This document shows, piece after piece, positions 1-8,576 of a stretch of 64,000 nt of DNA (the stretch's first letter is position 1; every line of letters starts with the position of its first letter). A model generated the notes under the pieces. It was not told where the DNA came from, searched no databases, and saw only the letters and a program-made list of their open reading frames with translations. The position numbers and the translations under genes were made by a program. The stretch lies in assembly GCA_003577145.1 (NCBI GenBank), contig QEUP01000005.1, positions 59,897 to 123,896 on the forward strand. Reading direction: 5' to 3'. The DNA comes from Acidobacteriota bacterium. Its GTDB lineage: Bacteria > Actinomycetota > Acidimicrobiia > Acidimicrobiales > Microtrichaceae.

Positions 1-1322
1 TGCGAACGGTCCAGAATGCTCTGGATGATCACCTGTGCGTCATCCGCAATCGTGAACCGGGCGCGTCGCAGCACGAGAGCTCCGACGATTACCGGCGGCA
101 TGACGATGTAGAACGCGGTGACCAGCGAGCCGGTCAGGTCGGAGAGCAACCCTACGAGTGGTGGAGCCAGAGCCGTGCCGAAGATCGTCGATATCAGCGC
201 GAAGGCAGAGGTGCTCATGCCTCGGGATTGCATGGGCGCGACGTCCATGAGCGCGGCTCGAAGCGCAGGGGCGCATGCCGAAGCAGCGACGAGGCCGAGA
301 AACTGAAGGGGGAGCGTCAGTCTCAACGTAGAGACGGCGAACGAGATGATGAACGCCGCGGCGCAGGCAGTTATGGCGGAGCTGACGAGGTTGATGCGAC
401 CGGCCGGGCTGCTTCCATAGACACGGTCAGCGGCACGTCCGCCCCACAGCGTCCCGATGATTCCCCCCACACCGAGAACCAGGCCGACCACACCCGCTGC
501 GTGGCCGGTCGACATGTCGAAGGTCCGCTCGTAGTAGGGGACCAGCCACTGCCCTATTGCCATGACCGTGAAGAGCATCACACTGACACCGATCAGTATG
601 TAGCGCATGGTCCGGATGCTGAGGATCATCTTCAGCTCGGAGCGCAGCTCGGCCCAGGCGCGCACGGCCAGCTCGCGTGGTGGCAGTGCGTCCGGGAGGT
701 CACGGCTGTCCTCGGTCACTCCGTCCGCCTCGCCCCGCAGCGGCTCACGAAGCCTGAAGACCGCGATGGCGGTGAGCGAACCCGGGACTCCGACGAGGAG
801 GAACGCCCACCTCCATCCCAGTGCGCCACCGACGAAGCCCCCGAGAGCCACACCTGCTCCCAGCCCCACGAAGAAGAGCACCTGTTGCACCGAGAAGACG
901 CGGCCGCGTGCCCGGGCGGGGTAGTAGTCGGCCAGAAGGGATGTCGAAGAGGGGTCGTCGACAGCCTGTCCGAAGCCCAGCAGCGCTCGGGCGGCGAAGA
1001 GCTGAACGTAGTTGAGCGCGAGCGCCGCCATCGTGCTGAGAGCGCTCCAGCTCAACAGCACCCACCCGATGACCCTGGTCCGCGTGTAGCGATCGGCGAC
1101 CCAACCCGCGGGGATCGTCACGAGCGCATTGACGAAGACGAAGGCAAAGGACAGCGCACCGAGGGCGAAATCGGAAAGCTTGAAATCCTCCTTGATGAGC
1201 TCCTGAACCCCCCGCAGGATGCTGGTGTCGACCTGATCGACGAAGGTGACCAAGGCCAGGATCACCAGGGGCTTCTTGGCGTAGGTGAACCCCCCGGCTC
1301 GCGACCGCCGGTGTCGAGCCAT
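1..1322 (-). CDS. MFS transporter, Spinster-like, 3' end cut by window edge
   Basis: Reading leftward from an ATG at 1322, an open frame of at least 440 codons runs off the left edge without a stop. It encodes a hydrophobic major facilitator with about 12 membrane segments. The loop after helix 2 carries the MFS motif A (GWVADRYTRTR), and the next loop has LLADYYPARARGR, a sequence style typical of Spinster-type carriers. This predicts secondary transport of a small organic solute across the inner membrane; the substrate cannot be read from sequence. An in-frame TGA lies about 13 codons upstream of the chosen ATG, so the start cannot be much longer. No strong ribosome site is visible. The plus-strand frame over the same bases is a shadow lacking membrane-protein character. 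Confidence 0.85.
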   Translation of the reverse strand, partial: MARHRRSRAGGFTYAKKPLVILALVTFVDQVDTSILRGVQELIKEDFKLSDFALGALSFAFVFVNALVTIPAGWVADRYTRTRVIGWVLLSWSALSTMAALALNYVQLFAARALLGFGQAVDDPSSTSLLADYYPARARGRVFSVQQVLFFVGLGAGVALGGFVGGALGWRWAFLLVGVPGSLTAIAVFRLREPLRGEADGVTEDSRDLPDALPPRELAVRAWAELRSELKMILSIRTMRYILIGVSVMLFTVMAIGQWLVPYYERTFDMSTGHAAGVVGLVLGVGGIIGTLWGGRAADRVYGSSPAGRINLVSSAITACAAAFIISFAVSTLRLTLPLQFLGLVAASACAPALRAALMDVAPMQSRGMSTSAFALISTIFGTALAPPLVGLLSDLTGSLVTAFYIVMPPVIVGALVLRRARFTIADDAQVIIQSILDRS

Positions 1323-1485
1323 CGTCGCGATGCTAGGAGCGGGACGAGCCTGATGTCATGGCTCGGCCGCTCGAACGGCGGAAGTAGATCCATGGGTGAG
1401 GCGATTGCGGACCGGGAGCCATCCCGTTGCGAGTGAGGGCCTGGCGGACCGGCACCCCCTCGCCCCGCCGCGGTGCAGGGGCGCG

Positions 1486-1491
1486 TAGTCT
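1486..1491 (+). promoter_or_regulatory. -10 box (TAGTCT) for a leaderless lipoprotein mRNA
   Basis: A TAnnnT hexamer ends 7 nt before the ATG at 1499. In actinobacteria this spacing places the transcript start at or next to the start codon, so the mRNA would lack a ribosome site. The same arrangement recurs before other genes in this window. Confidence 0.4.
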
Positions 1492-1498
1492 CGGATGG

Positions 1499-2026
1499 AT
1501 GCAATCACTGGTCCTCCGAGAGGTGGTGGCGACAAGCGGGGCAGGAACCGCGCGCGCTCACCGGGTGATCAGCTTCCAGACAGCCAGGCGAGCCGTGACC
1601 CTGCTCGCGTTCGTCGTCGTGGTCGCGGCGTGTGGTGGGCCCAGCGAGCCGGTACGCCAAGACGGCGGTGTGGTCGAGGGTGGGGAATTGCGGCCCTCCG
1701 CGCTGCGGGTGGGGGACTGCATCACCGACCAGGAACCGACTCCTGGCTATGTGGAGGTGGTTCCGTGCGAGGAGTCCCACGTACGCGAGGTGTTCCTGCT
1801 GAGCGAGCTGGAGGTCGATCGCTACGACCGTGACGAGATCGACGAGTCCGCACGAGGGATCTGCGGGGACCCCGAGGCGGTTGCCGGGTACGCCGGTGGC
1901 ACAGCGGACCTCGCCGTGTTCTGGTATGTGCCGACCGAAGCCGAGTACGACGAAGGCGAGAGCTTCTTGGTCTGCGCGCTCCGCAGCGCCTCCGACGAGC
2001 CCCTGACCGGGTCACTGCACCGTTAG
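1499..2026 (+). CDS. Lipoprotein with septum-formation-like domain
   Basis: A 175-residue secreted protein. An N-terminal stretch with paired arginines is followed by a hydrophobic segment ending in VVVVAAC, a lipobox, so it should be lipid-anchored outside the membrane with Cys near residue 45. The mature part opens with VGDCI, followed by a V-V-P-C segment and a downstream Cys. This resembles the small septum-formation domain found in actinobacterial membrane and lipoproteins, whose biochemical role is unknown. The ATG at 1499 is chosen because of the TAGTCT box 7 nt upstream. A GTG at 1565 would give a more usual 22-residue signal peptide and cannot be excluded. It converges on the phosphatase gene with only 5 nt between stop codons. 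Confidence 0.65.
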   Translation: MQSLVLREVVATSGAGTARAHRVISFQTARRAVTLLAFVVVVAACGGPSEPVRQDGGVVEGGELRPSALRVGDCITDQEPTPGYVEVVPCEESHVREVFLLSELEVDRYDRDEIDESARGICGDPEAVAGYAGGTADLAVFWYVPTEAEYDEGESFLVCALRSASDEPLTGSLHR

Positions 2027-2043
2027 CGCGTTCACGAAACGCG
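2027..2043. terminator. Short bidirectional hairpin between convergent genes
   Basis: CGCGTT and AACGCG form a perfect 6-bp stem around a 5-nt loop. It sits directly after the lipoprotein stop codon and overlaps the stop of the convergent phosphatase gene. There is no T-run on either side, so it is at best a weak or factor-assisted terminator. Confidence 0.3.
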
Positions 2044-3753
2044 TGTGAGACCGGGCTCGCCGGCGGTGAGCGCGAATTCGGCGTCATCGCCGATCGCGGA
2101 GGTCTCCTCGAGGGTGGTCTCAACCGTTCGGTAGGTCGTCACCCACTCGTCGCGGGACACGGTGCAACGAACGTAACCCCGCTCGTCCTTGTTGTAGTAG
2201 TCGAAGTTGGGGCCGTAGGCCGACTCGAGGATCGCGCCGAAGCCGCCGTCCTCGATTGCGGAGGAGATCGAGGTGCCAACGAACTCCGCACCGACGATCT
2301 CGGACTCAGGATCATCGGCCAGCGCCCGCAGCGGACCGGCTGCGCTGGCGTGGATGTCACCGGTGAGCACCACGTTGTTCGGTGAGCCCGTGCCTGCGAG
2401 AGCCGACAGCAGGCGTTGACGCTGCTCCGGGTATCCGTCCCACTGGTCGAAGTTGAAACCCTCCAGCTCAGAGATGTCTTCACCGAGGGCGTTCTGAATC
2501 GTCACCCCGAGCTCGCCCAGCTCTTCGAGATCGAGGTTCTCGCCCTCGATCGGTGTGGGGGTGACCACGACCTGCTGGGCGAGGACGTTCCAGAGGGACT
2601 CCGAGCCGCTGAGCCCGTCCAAGAGCCAGAGCTCCTGCTCCTCGCCCAGGATGAGCTGGTCCGGCGCGTGGATGTCGGGGCAATCGAGTCCGGCGTCGAC
2701 ACCGGGGATGATCGAGCACGCCTGGTTCGCACGGTATTGACGGGTGTCGAGCACCCAGAACCGGGCGAGGTCACCCCAGACGAACTCCCGGTAGATCTGC
2801 AGATCGGGCCCGACAGGTGCTTCGGTCCTGATCGGCATCGACTCGTAGAAGACCTGATAGGCGGCCGCGCGACGTTCAAGGAACTGCTCGACTGGTGAGT
2901 CGTTCTGGTCGAAGTCGCCTGCGTAGTTGTTCTCGACCTCGTGATCGTCCCAGGTGACGATCCAGGGAAACGCCGCGTGTGCCTCCTGGAGGGCCACATC
3001 GCTCTTGTACAGCGCGTAGCGGTTGCGATAGCCGTCCACCGTGGTCGGCTCCGGCCCTTCGTGCTGCCGCACGCCGGTTTCACCGACACCCCCCTCGTAG
3101 ATGTAATCACCGAGGAACAGGACGAAGTCGAGGTCCTCGGCCACGAGGTTGCCGTACGCGGTGAAGTAGCCGTCCTCCCAGTGCTGGCACGAGGCAAAGG
3201 CGAAGCGGAGCTCTTCGGGCGAGGAGTCGGCTGAGGGGAGCGTTCGCGTGCGACCGACCGGGCTGGTGAAGCCTTCCACACGGAAGCGGTAGTAGTACCA
3301 GCTGTCTGGCTGCAACCCCGTGGCGTCGACGTGGACGCTGTGACCGAAGGCCGCGGGTGCAGCGGCGATGCCCGTGGCGTGCAACTCGGAGAACTCCTCA
3401 TCGGCCGCAACCTCCCACAAGACCTGGGCATCGGAATCGACCGGCAGGCCACCTCCGTTCAGTGGGTCAGGGGCGAGACGCGTCCACAGGATCACACTCG
3501 ACGGAAGAGGGTCGCCGGAGGCCACGCCGAGGGTGAACGGGTCACGGTCGAGATCGGCGACAGCCGGCGGGTCGAGCGCGGCGATGCTCGGGTCGGTGGC
3601 TTCGGCGGAGGTTCCCTGGCCGCCGCCGCCGGGCTCGTCCTGGTCGGTGGAGCACGCAGCCGCCACGCCGGCCACGACCAACCCCAAGAAGCCCCGTCGG
3701 CTCAGGCCGACCCAGGGGGCGTCGGTGGCGGGCCTGTCTGGAGGATCGGGCAT
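2032..3753 (-). CDS. phoD: PhoD-family alkaline phosphatase, Tat-exported lipoprotein
   Basis: A 573-residue metallophosphoesterase that should hydrolyse phosphodiesters and monoesters outside the cell using Fe/Ca. The N-terminus has a twin-arginine signal (SRRGFLGL, residues 18-25) ending in a Cys at 34, so it is probably a Tat-exported lipoprotein. A Fibronectin-like PhoD_N domain (PSSVILWTRLAP) comes before the catalytic domain. That domain has the family metal motifs FLGDYIYEGG near 216, WDDHEVENN near 270 and TGDIHAS near 464. The ATG at 3753 is preferred over upstream starts because it places the signal peptide at the N-terminus. The J-domain gene ends 23 nt upstream on the same strand, so the two may be co-transcribed. 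No Pho box was recognised. Confidence 0.92.
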   Translation of the reverse strand: MPDPPDRPATDAPWVGLSRRGFLGLVVAGVAAACSTDQDEPGGGGQGTSAEATDPSIAALDPPAVADLDRDPFTLGVASGDPLPSSVILWTRLAPDPLNGGGLPVDSDAQVLWEVAADEEFSELHATGIAAAPAAFGHSVHVDATGLQPDSWYYYRFRVEGFTSPVGRTRTLPSADSSPEELRFAFASCQHWEDGYFTAYGNLVAEDLDFVLFLGDYIYEGGVGETGVRQHEGPEPTTVDGYRNRYALYKSDVALQEAHAAFPWIVTWDDHEVENNYAGDFDQNDSPVEQFLERRAAAYQVFYESMPIRTEAPVGPDLQIYREFVWGDLARFWVLDTRQYRANQACSIIPGVDAGLDCPDIHAPDQLILGEEQELWLLDGLSGSESLWNVLAQQVVVTPTPIEGENLDLEELGELGVTIQNALGEDISELEGFNFDQWDGYPEQRQRLLSALAGTGSPNNVVLTGDIHASAAGPLRALADDPESEIVGAEFVGTSISSAIEDGGFGAILESAYGPNFDYYNKDERGYVRCTVSRDEWVTTYRTVETTLEETSAIGDDAEFALTAGEPGLTRVS

Positions 3754-3775
3754 GAACCGGTGAGGATAGCCAGTC

Positions 3776-4321
3776 TCAAAGCGCGCCGCTGAGAGCGTCG
3801 ACGACGATCCGGGTGACCTCTCCGATCGTGGGGGGCGGGTGCGGATGGTAGGACTCAACGGTCACGGAGAGCTCGGTCACGGCACCGGCGCCGTCACGCA
3901 GCGCCAACACGACCTGGCACGCGCCGTGCTGCTCGAACTCGACGAGGATCTCGACGAGTCCCGACCCTCGGTCGAGGTAGGTGATCTCACCCAACGAGAC
4001 CACCTCGTCGACGACGAAGCGGAAGGCATCATCCCGCGGCGCGAAGATGCCAATTGCGTCCTCGGCGATCCTTCTCACGGCAAGCGACGAAGTCGCCGCT
4101 GCTGACTGGCTACCTGACGGAGCGGCAGTGGGGTGGCATCGCTGGGCTGCCCGCACGATTGCGTAGGCGCGGGTCAGCTCGATGGTCCGCCGTGTGGCGT
4201 CCGTGTCCTGGTTGAGGTCCGGGTGCGTCGATCTGACGAGGCGGCGGTATGCCGCTCGGACCAGCGTCTCGTCTGCGGGAGGTTCGATCTCGAGGGTGGC
4301 CCACGCCTCGTGCAGCTCCAT
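3776..4321 (-). CDS. J-domain (DnaJ N-terminal) protein
   Basis: 181 residues. The N-terminal 60 residues are a J domain with the diagnostic HPD tripeptide at 33-35 between two helices (AYRRLVRSTHPDLN), which in this family stimulates Hsp70 ATPase activity. Full DnaJ landmarks (Gly/Phe linker, zinc-binding cysteines, substrate-binding domain) are absent. The remaining 110 residues look like a compact beta-rich domain I do not recognise. Its Hsp70 partner is not encoded nearby. It precedes the phosphatase gene on the same strand. The function beyond being an Hsp70 co-chaperone is unknown. Confidence 0.8.
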   Translation of the reverse strand: MELHEAWATLEIEPPADETLVRAAYRRLVRSTHPDLNQDTDATRRTIELTRAYAIVRAAQRCHPTAAPSGSQSAAATSSLAVRRIAEDAIGIFAPRDDAFRFVVDEVVSLGEITYLDRGSGLVEILVEFEQHGACQVVLALRDGAGAVTELSVTVESYHPHPPPTIGEVTRIVVDALSGAL

Positions 4322-4415
4322 TTCACGAGCCTGTCACGTCAGAGCGAACGTGTCTTGCGATCCCACCACTCTACTGTGCCTGCAGAGTAGGAGGACGTTC
4401 CGCTGGCGACCGCAA

Positions 4416-5297
4416 TCAGGTGGCGTATTGACGCTCTAGGAACTCGACCACGGCCTCGGTGAAGACGTCGTTGCGATCCCCGGCGACCATGTGCCCGGCG
4501 TTGGAGACATCGACGTAGTCGGCATGTGGTACGAGCTCGAGGAACTCGGCGGCCGCCTCCTCGCTGACCAGGTCGCTCATACGACCGCGCACGAGCAAGG
4601 TGGGGATGTCGAGTGCGCCGGCCGCGCTGGCGAAGCGTTCCGCCCGGCGCCGCATGGCGAGCGGATCCGGACCCGTGAAGATGGCCGGGTCCCAGTGCCA
4701 CCGCCAGCGACCGTCCGGGTCGTGGCGGAGGTTCTTGCGGAGTCCCTCGAGGTTGCGGGGCCGCTGCCGATGCGGTTGGTAGGCGGCCACCGCGTCGGCG
4801 ACCTCATCGAGCGAGGCGAAACCCTCCTCGACCTTGTCGAGCATGAACTCGAGGATGCGAGTGGCGCCGTCGGGCTCCATGCGAGGAGTGACGTCGACGA
4901 GGACGAGCACCGAAAGGCAGCCGGGTGAGAAATCGCCCTGAGCGAGCAGCCCGGAAAGGCCTCCCAGTGAGGCGCCCACGAAGGCGGGTGGCCGGTCGAA
5001 GGTCCGGGCGAGGTCCACCACGTCTTCGGCGAAAGCCTGGAACTGGTACTCCCGGGCGGGGGCACGGTCGCTCTCACCGTGGCCGCGATGGTCGTAGGCG
5101 ATCGCACGCCATCCCCGCTCGCCGAGTGCGGCGGCGGTTCCACCCCACGCATGCCGCGTCTGACCCCCGCCGTGCGAGAGCAGTACCGGTGGGTTCGCGG
5201 GTTTGCCGTAGGCTTCACCTACGAGCGTCATACCGATCCGGTTCACGAACTCCACACGCTGCGGCGCCGCGGGTGAGCCGAGACTCCCTTCACTCAC
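4416..5297 (-). CDS. Alpha/beta-fold hydrolase
   Basis: 293 residues with the alpha/beta hydrolase layout. There is an oxyanion-hole loop SHGGGQTRHAW, a nucleophile elbow GASLGG with Ser near 110, an acidic residue in GRMSDLV near 242, and the catalytic His in AGHMVAGD near 269. These are consistent with an esterase or epoxide/peroxidase-type hydrolase of the large cytosolic family; the substrate is not predictable. The start is GTG at 5297. It is followed 94 nt downstream by the J-domain gene and lies 78 nt downstream of the F420-type oxidoreductase on the same strand, so the set may form one transcript. Confidence 0.88.
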   Translation of the reverse strand: MSEGSLGSPAAPQRVEFVNRIGMTLVGEAYGKPANPPVLLSHGGGQTRHAWGGTAAALGERGWRAIAYDHRGHGESDRAPAREYQFQAFAEDVVDLARTFDRPPAFVGASLGGLSGLLAQGDFSPGCLSVLVLVDVTPRMEPDGATRILEFMLDKVEEGFASLDEVADAVAAYQPHRQRPRNLEGLRKNLRHDPDGRWRWHWDPAIFTGPDPLAMRRRAERFASAAGALDIPTLLVRGRMSDLVSEEAAAEFLELVPHADYVDVSNAGHMVAGDRNDVFTEAVVEFLERQYAT

Positions 5298-5375
5298 GTG
5301 TCGATATTGATCCAGGACCGCTGCGGCGCGCCAAGCGGGCTGCAGGTTTCGGAAAGGGTGAAGCGGCTGACGAAG

Positions 5376-6275
5376 TCACAGAAGCGACTCGAGGAAGGCT
5401 CGCGTCCGGAGCCGGTCCTCCTTGTCCACCCCCAACTCGACCGCCGCGAAGTCGGTGACGCCCGCTTCGACGAGTTGGCGGACGCCGGCCGCAGCGGTTG
5501 ACTCGTCCCCGATGATGGCCAGGTCGGCGGGCCCGGCCACCCCCTCCCGATCGAGCATGGCACGGTAGGAGGGCAGGCCTCCGTAGATGGCGAACATGTT
5601 CGTCGCCAACTCGCGGGTCTCGTCCACCTTGGTGGTCACCGAGATCGGCAGACCTGCCACCACCCGGGCTTCGCCGAAGCCGGCTTCCTCGCTCGCCACC
5701 GTGATCGTGGGCACGATGTGGTCGGCGAGAGTGCGCGGGCCTGTGCACCAGGTGATCGTGCCGGCGCCCCGGCTGCCGGCCAGCCTCAACATCTTGGGGC
5801 CGAGGGCAGCGAGGAGGAGAGGCGGTGGGTCAGCGGAGAGGTCGAGGCCCCCGACGGCTGTGATCACCTCGCCGTGGACGTTCACCGGCTGTCCGTTCAG
5901 CAGGGGTACGAGAGCGTCGAGGTACTCGCGCATGTAGCGGAGGGGATCTTCGAACGAGTACCCCCACATGTTCTCGACCACGATCTGGTGGGACAGTCCG
6001 ATGCCGAGCGCAAGCCGACCACCGATCGCCTGCTGGACCGTCAGAGCCTGAGCGGCGAGCATCTGGGGATGACGTGGGTGGACGGGCACGACCGCGGTGC
6101 CCATCTCGATGCCGGGGATCTCGCGTCCGGCCACCGCCAGGGCCGTCAGGGCATCGGTGCCGAAGATCTGCCCGAGCCAGTAGGTGGCGAAGCCGTCGGC
6201 CTGCGCCAGCCGGGCTCTGTCGAGGACCCGATCGAGTGACTGGATGTCGTTCGTGCCGTTTATGCCGATTCTCAT
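5376..6275 (-). CDS. LLM-class F420-dependent oxidoreductase
   Basis: 299 residues of the bacterial luciferase-like TIM-barrel family. The start MRIGINGTND, the segment GTAVVPVHPRHPQMLA, and GRLALGIGLSHQIVVEN with GYSFEDPLRYMREYL are all typical of actinobacterial members that use deazaflavin F420 (a minority use FMN). It probably catalyses hydride transfer on an unknown organic substrate. The ATG is at 6275; the pyrophosphatase gene ends only 18 nt upstream, suggesting co-transcription. F420 rather than FMN use is inferred from family membership, not proven by a single residue. Confidence 0.85.
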   Translation of the reverse strand: MRIGINGTNDIQSLDRVLDRARLAQADGFATYWLGQIFGTDALTALAVAGREIPGIEMGTAVVPVHPRHPQMLAAQALTVQQAIGGRLALGIGLSHQIVVENMWGYSFEDPLRYMREYLDALVPLLNGQPVNVHGEVITAVGGLDLSADPPPLLLAALGPKMLRLAGSRGAGTITWCTGPRTLADHIVPTITVASEEAGFGEARVVAGLPISVTTKVDETRELATNMFAIYGGLPSYRAMLDREGVAGPADLAIIGDESTAAAGVRQLVEAGVTDFAAVELGVDKEDRLRTRAFLESLL

Positions 6276-6293
6276 GTTGCGAGGTGGTGGTGG

Positions 6294-8390
6294 TCAGACG
6301 AAGGCGGCAGAGAATACCAGCGCCACGATGGTCATCGCCTTGATGAGGATGTTCATCGAGGGTCCGGCGGTGTCCTTGAAGGGATCGCCGACGGTATCGC
6401 CCACTACGGCCGCCTTGTGCGGATCGGAGCCCTTGCCACCGTGGGCCCCGGCTTCGATGTACTTCTTGGCGTTGTCCCAGGCCCCGCCCGAGTTCGCCAT
6501 GAAGATCGCCAGGCAGAAGCCGGTCACCAGCGCTCCCGCCAGGAAGCCACCGAGCGCGTTCACGTCGACGAAACCTATGGCCAGCGGTACGACGATGGCC
6601 AGCATGCCGGGGACGACCATCTCCCTGAGGGACGCTCTTGTGGAGATGGCCACGCATCGAGCCGAATCGGGTGTGACACCTGGCCGGCCGTCCCGCAGGC
6701 CGGGTATCTCGCGGAACTGGCGGCGAACCTCTTCGATCATCTTGTTGGCGGCGCGTCCGACGGCGTCGATGGTCAAGGCGGCGAACAGGAAGGGCAGCAT
6801 GGCACCGAGGAAGACACCGATGAAGACCTCGACCTTCCCGAGATCGAGGATGAAGCCAGTGAACCCCTCCGCTGCGAGCGCGACCTGGAAGGACTTGAAC
6901 AGGGCCAGAGCGGTCAGGGCCGCTGAACCCACCGCAAAGCCCTTCGCGATGGCGGCGGTGGTGTTGCCCAAGGAATCCAGGGCATCGGTGACCTCGCGCA
7001 CCTCGGGACCGAGTTCGGCCATCTCGGCGATTCCCCCGGCGTTGTCGGCGATCGGGCCGTAGGCGTCGACGCTCACGACGACACCCGTCGTGGCGAGCAT
7101 GCCGATGGCGGACATGGCGATCCCGTAGATGCCGTAGCCCTCGATGAACTGGTCGCCCGACCAGAAGGCGACACCGACAGCCAGGACGACCAGGATCACC
7201 GAGGCGGCGACTGACGTCATGCCGGCACTGATGCCGGACAGGATCGTCGTCGCCGGGCCTGTCTCGGACTGCCGAGCGATGAGCTTCACCGGCTGGTAGT
7301 GGTCCGACGTCCAGACCTCGGCCACCTTCCCGATCGCCCAGCCGGCTATCAGCCCCGCGACGACCGAGACGGCGGGTGCCCACCAGTTGTCGGACCGGTC
7401 GCCGAACAACCAATAGCTGGTGGCGAACGTCGCGACGAGAGTCAATGCCATCGCCACGTTGGTTCCCGTGTGAAGCGCGCGGGACAGGTCGCGGACGCTG
7501 GCGCTGTCGGTAGAGCGCACGCTGAAGGCGCCGATGATGGATGCCAGCATCCCTGCGCCGGCGATTGCGAGTGGGAACAGCAGGAAGGGTCCCTCCGCGT
7601 CGCTTATGGCGGCGGTTGTCGTCGCCTCGGTGCCGAGGAGCGCCGTGAAGGCGATGAAGGCTATCGGTGCGATGATCGCACCGGTGTAGGACTCGAACAG
7701 GTCGGCCCCCATGCCCGCCACGTCGCCGACGTTGTCGCCGACGTTGTCGGCGATGGTCGCCGGGTTGCGGGGGTCGTCCTCGGGGATGCCTGCCTCGACC
7801 TTTCCCACCAGGTCGGCTCCGACGTCGGCAGCCTTGGTGTAGATACCGCCACCGACACGGCTGAACAATGCAATGGAACTGGCCCCGAGGCCGAAGGCGG
7901 TGACCACCTGGAAGGCATCATCGACCTCGAGCACCTCGACGAAGAGGATGTATGCCACGGTCAGCCCGAGCAGGCTCAGCCCCGCGACAGAGAAGCCCAT
8001 CACCGCACCACCCCTGAACGCCAGCGGCAGCGCCTTCTGGGGACCGGTCTTGGCTGCCTCGGCCGTGCGGACGTTCGCCATGGTCGCCACGGTCATGCCC
8101 ACATACCCGGCGAGGGCGGACAGGACCGCTCCGGAAACGTAGGAGATCGCACCCCAAGGCCGCCCGTAGTCGAGCAGAGCAGCTATGAGCACCGCCATCA
8201 CGAACACGAAGGCTGCAACCCAACTGTATTCCTGCTTGAGGAAGGCTCGAGCGCCCGACTGGATCTGCTCCATCAGGCCGACCATCTTCTCCCCGCCGGT
8301 ACTTGCTGCCCTTACCGTCGTGAAGAACCAGGTCGCCAGACCGAGCCCGGCTACGGCGGTCCCCAATGCGATGAACGGGATGGCGTCCAA
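6294..8390 (-). CDS. hppA: Membrane-bound cation-pumping pyrophosphatase
   Basis: 698 residues with about 16 transmembrane helices. It couples hydrolysis of cytosolic pyrophosphate to ion pumping across the membrane. The diagnostic substrate-binding loop is present (DVGADLVGKVEAG followed by PEDDPRNPATIADNVGDNVG, DNA near 7,710-7,830), as is the C-terminal KGSDPHKAAVVGDTVGDPFKD. In the segment GNTTAAIAKG near residues 474-483 the residue equivalent to the K+-site determinant is Ala rather than Lys. By the established rule this points to the K+-stimulated subfamily. Whether H+ or Na+ is pumped cannot be settled here. The start codon is TTG at 8390, supported by AGGAG 8 nt upstream. Confidence 0.95.
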   Translation of the reverse strand: MDAIPFIALGTAVAGLGLATWFFTTVRAASTGGEKMVGLMEQIQSGARAFLKQEYSWVAAFVFVMAVLIAALLDYGRPWGAISYVSGAVLSALAGYVGMTVATMANVRTAEAAKTGPQKALPLAFRGGAVMGFSVAGLSLLGLTVAYILFVEVLEVDDAFQVVTAFGLGASSIALFSRVGGGIYTKAADVGADLVGKVEAGIPEDDPRNPATIADNVGDNVGDVAGMGADLFESYTGAIIAPIAFIAFTALLGTEATTTAAISDAEGPFLLFPLAIAGAGMLASIIGAFSVRSTDSASVRDLSRALHTGTNVAMALTLVATFATSYWLFGDRSDNWWAPAVSVVAGLIAGWAIGKVAEVWTSDHYQPVKLIARQSETGPATTILSGISAGMTSVAASVILVVLAVGVAFWSGDQFIEGYGIYGIAMSAIGMLATTGVVVSVDAYGPIADNAGGIAEMAELGPEVREVTDALDSLGNTTAAIAKGFAVGSAALTALALFKSFQVALAAEGFTGFILDLGKVEVFIGVFLGAMLPFLFAALTIDAVGRAANKMIEEVRRQFREIPGLRDGRPGVTPDSARCVAISTRASLREMVVPGMLAIVVPLAIGFVDVNALGGFLAGALVTGFCLAIFMANSGGAWDNAKKYIEAGAHGGKGSDPHKAAVVGDTVGDPFKDTAGPSMNILIKAMTIVALVFSAAFV

Positions 8391-8576
8391 GGTCTTCGCT
8401 CCTATGGCACAGTCGGCCCGGCCGCAGAGCGTGTGCTGTCGGCCCGGAGTTCGAAGGTGCCCGGTTGATCGGCTCGACTGGCCCGGGCTGAGAAGCTAGG
8501 GCGACCAGACCGGGCCGGCAAACGCGCGGTCACCGGGGTGGCGACGATCCTCGGTTGGTCCGCCGGCAGGGGCAGC

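Noticed and set aside
228..1436. 402-residue plus-strand frame
   Set aside because: Arg/Gly/Glu-rich antisense shadow of the MFS gene; the minus frame has clear helices and MFS motif A.
7299..8468. 389-residue plus-strand frame
   Set aside because: Antisense of the pyrophosphatase gene, whose active-site motifs are unmistakable.
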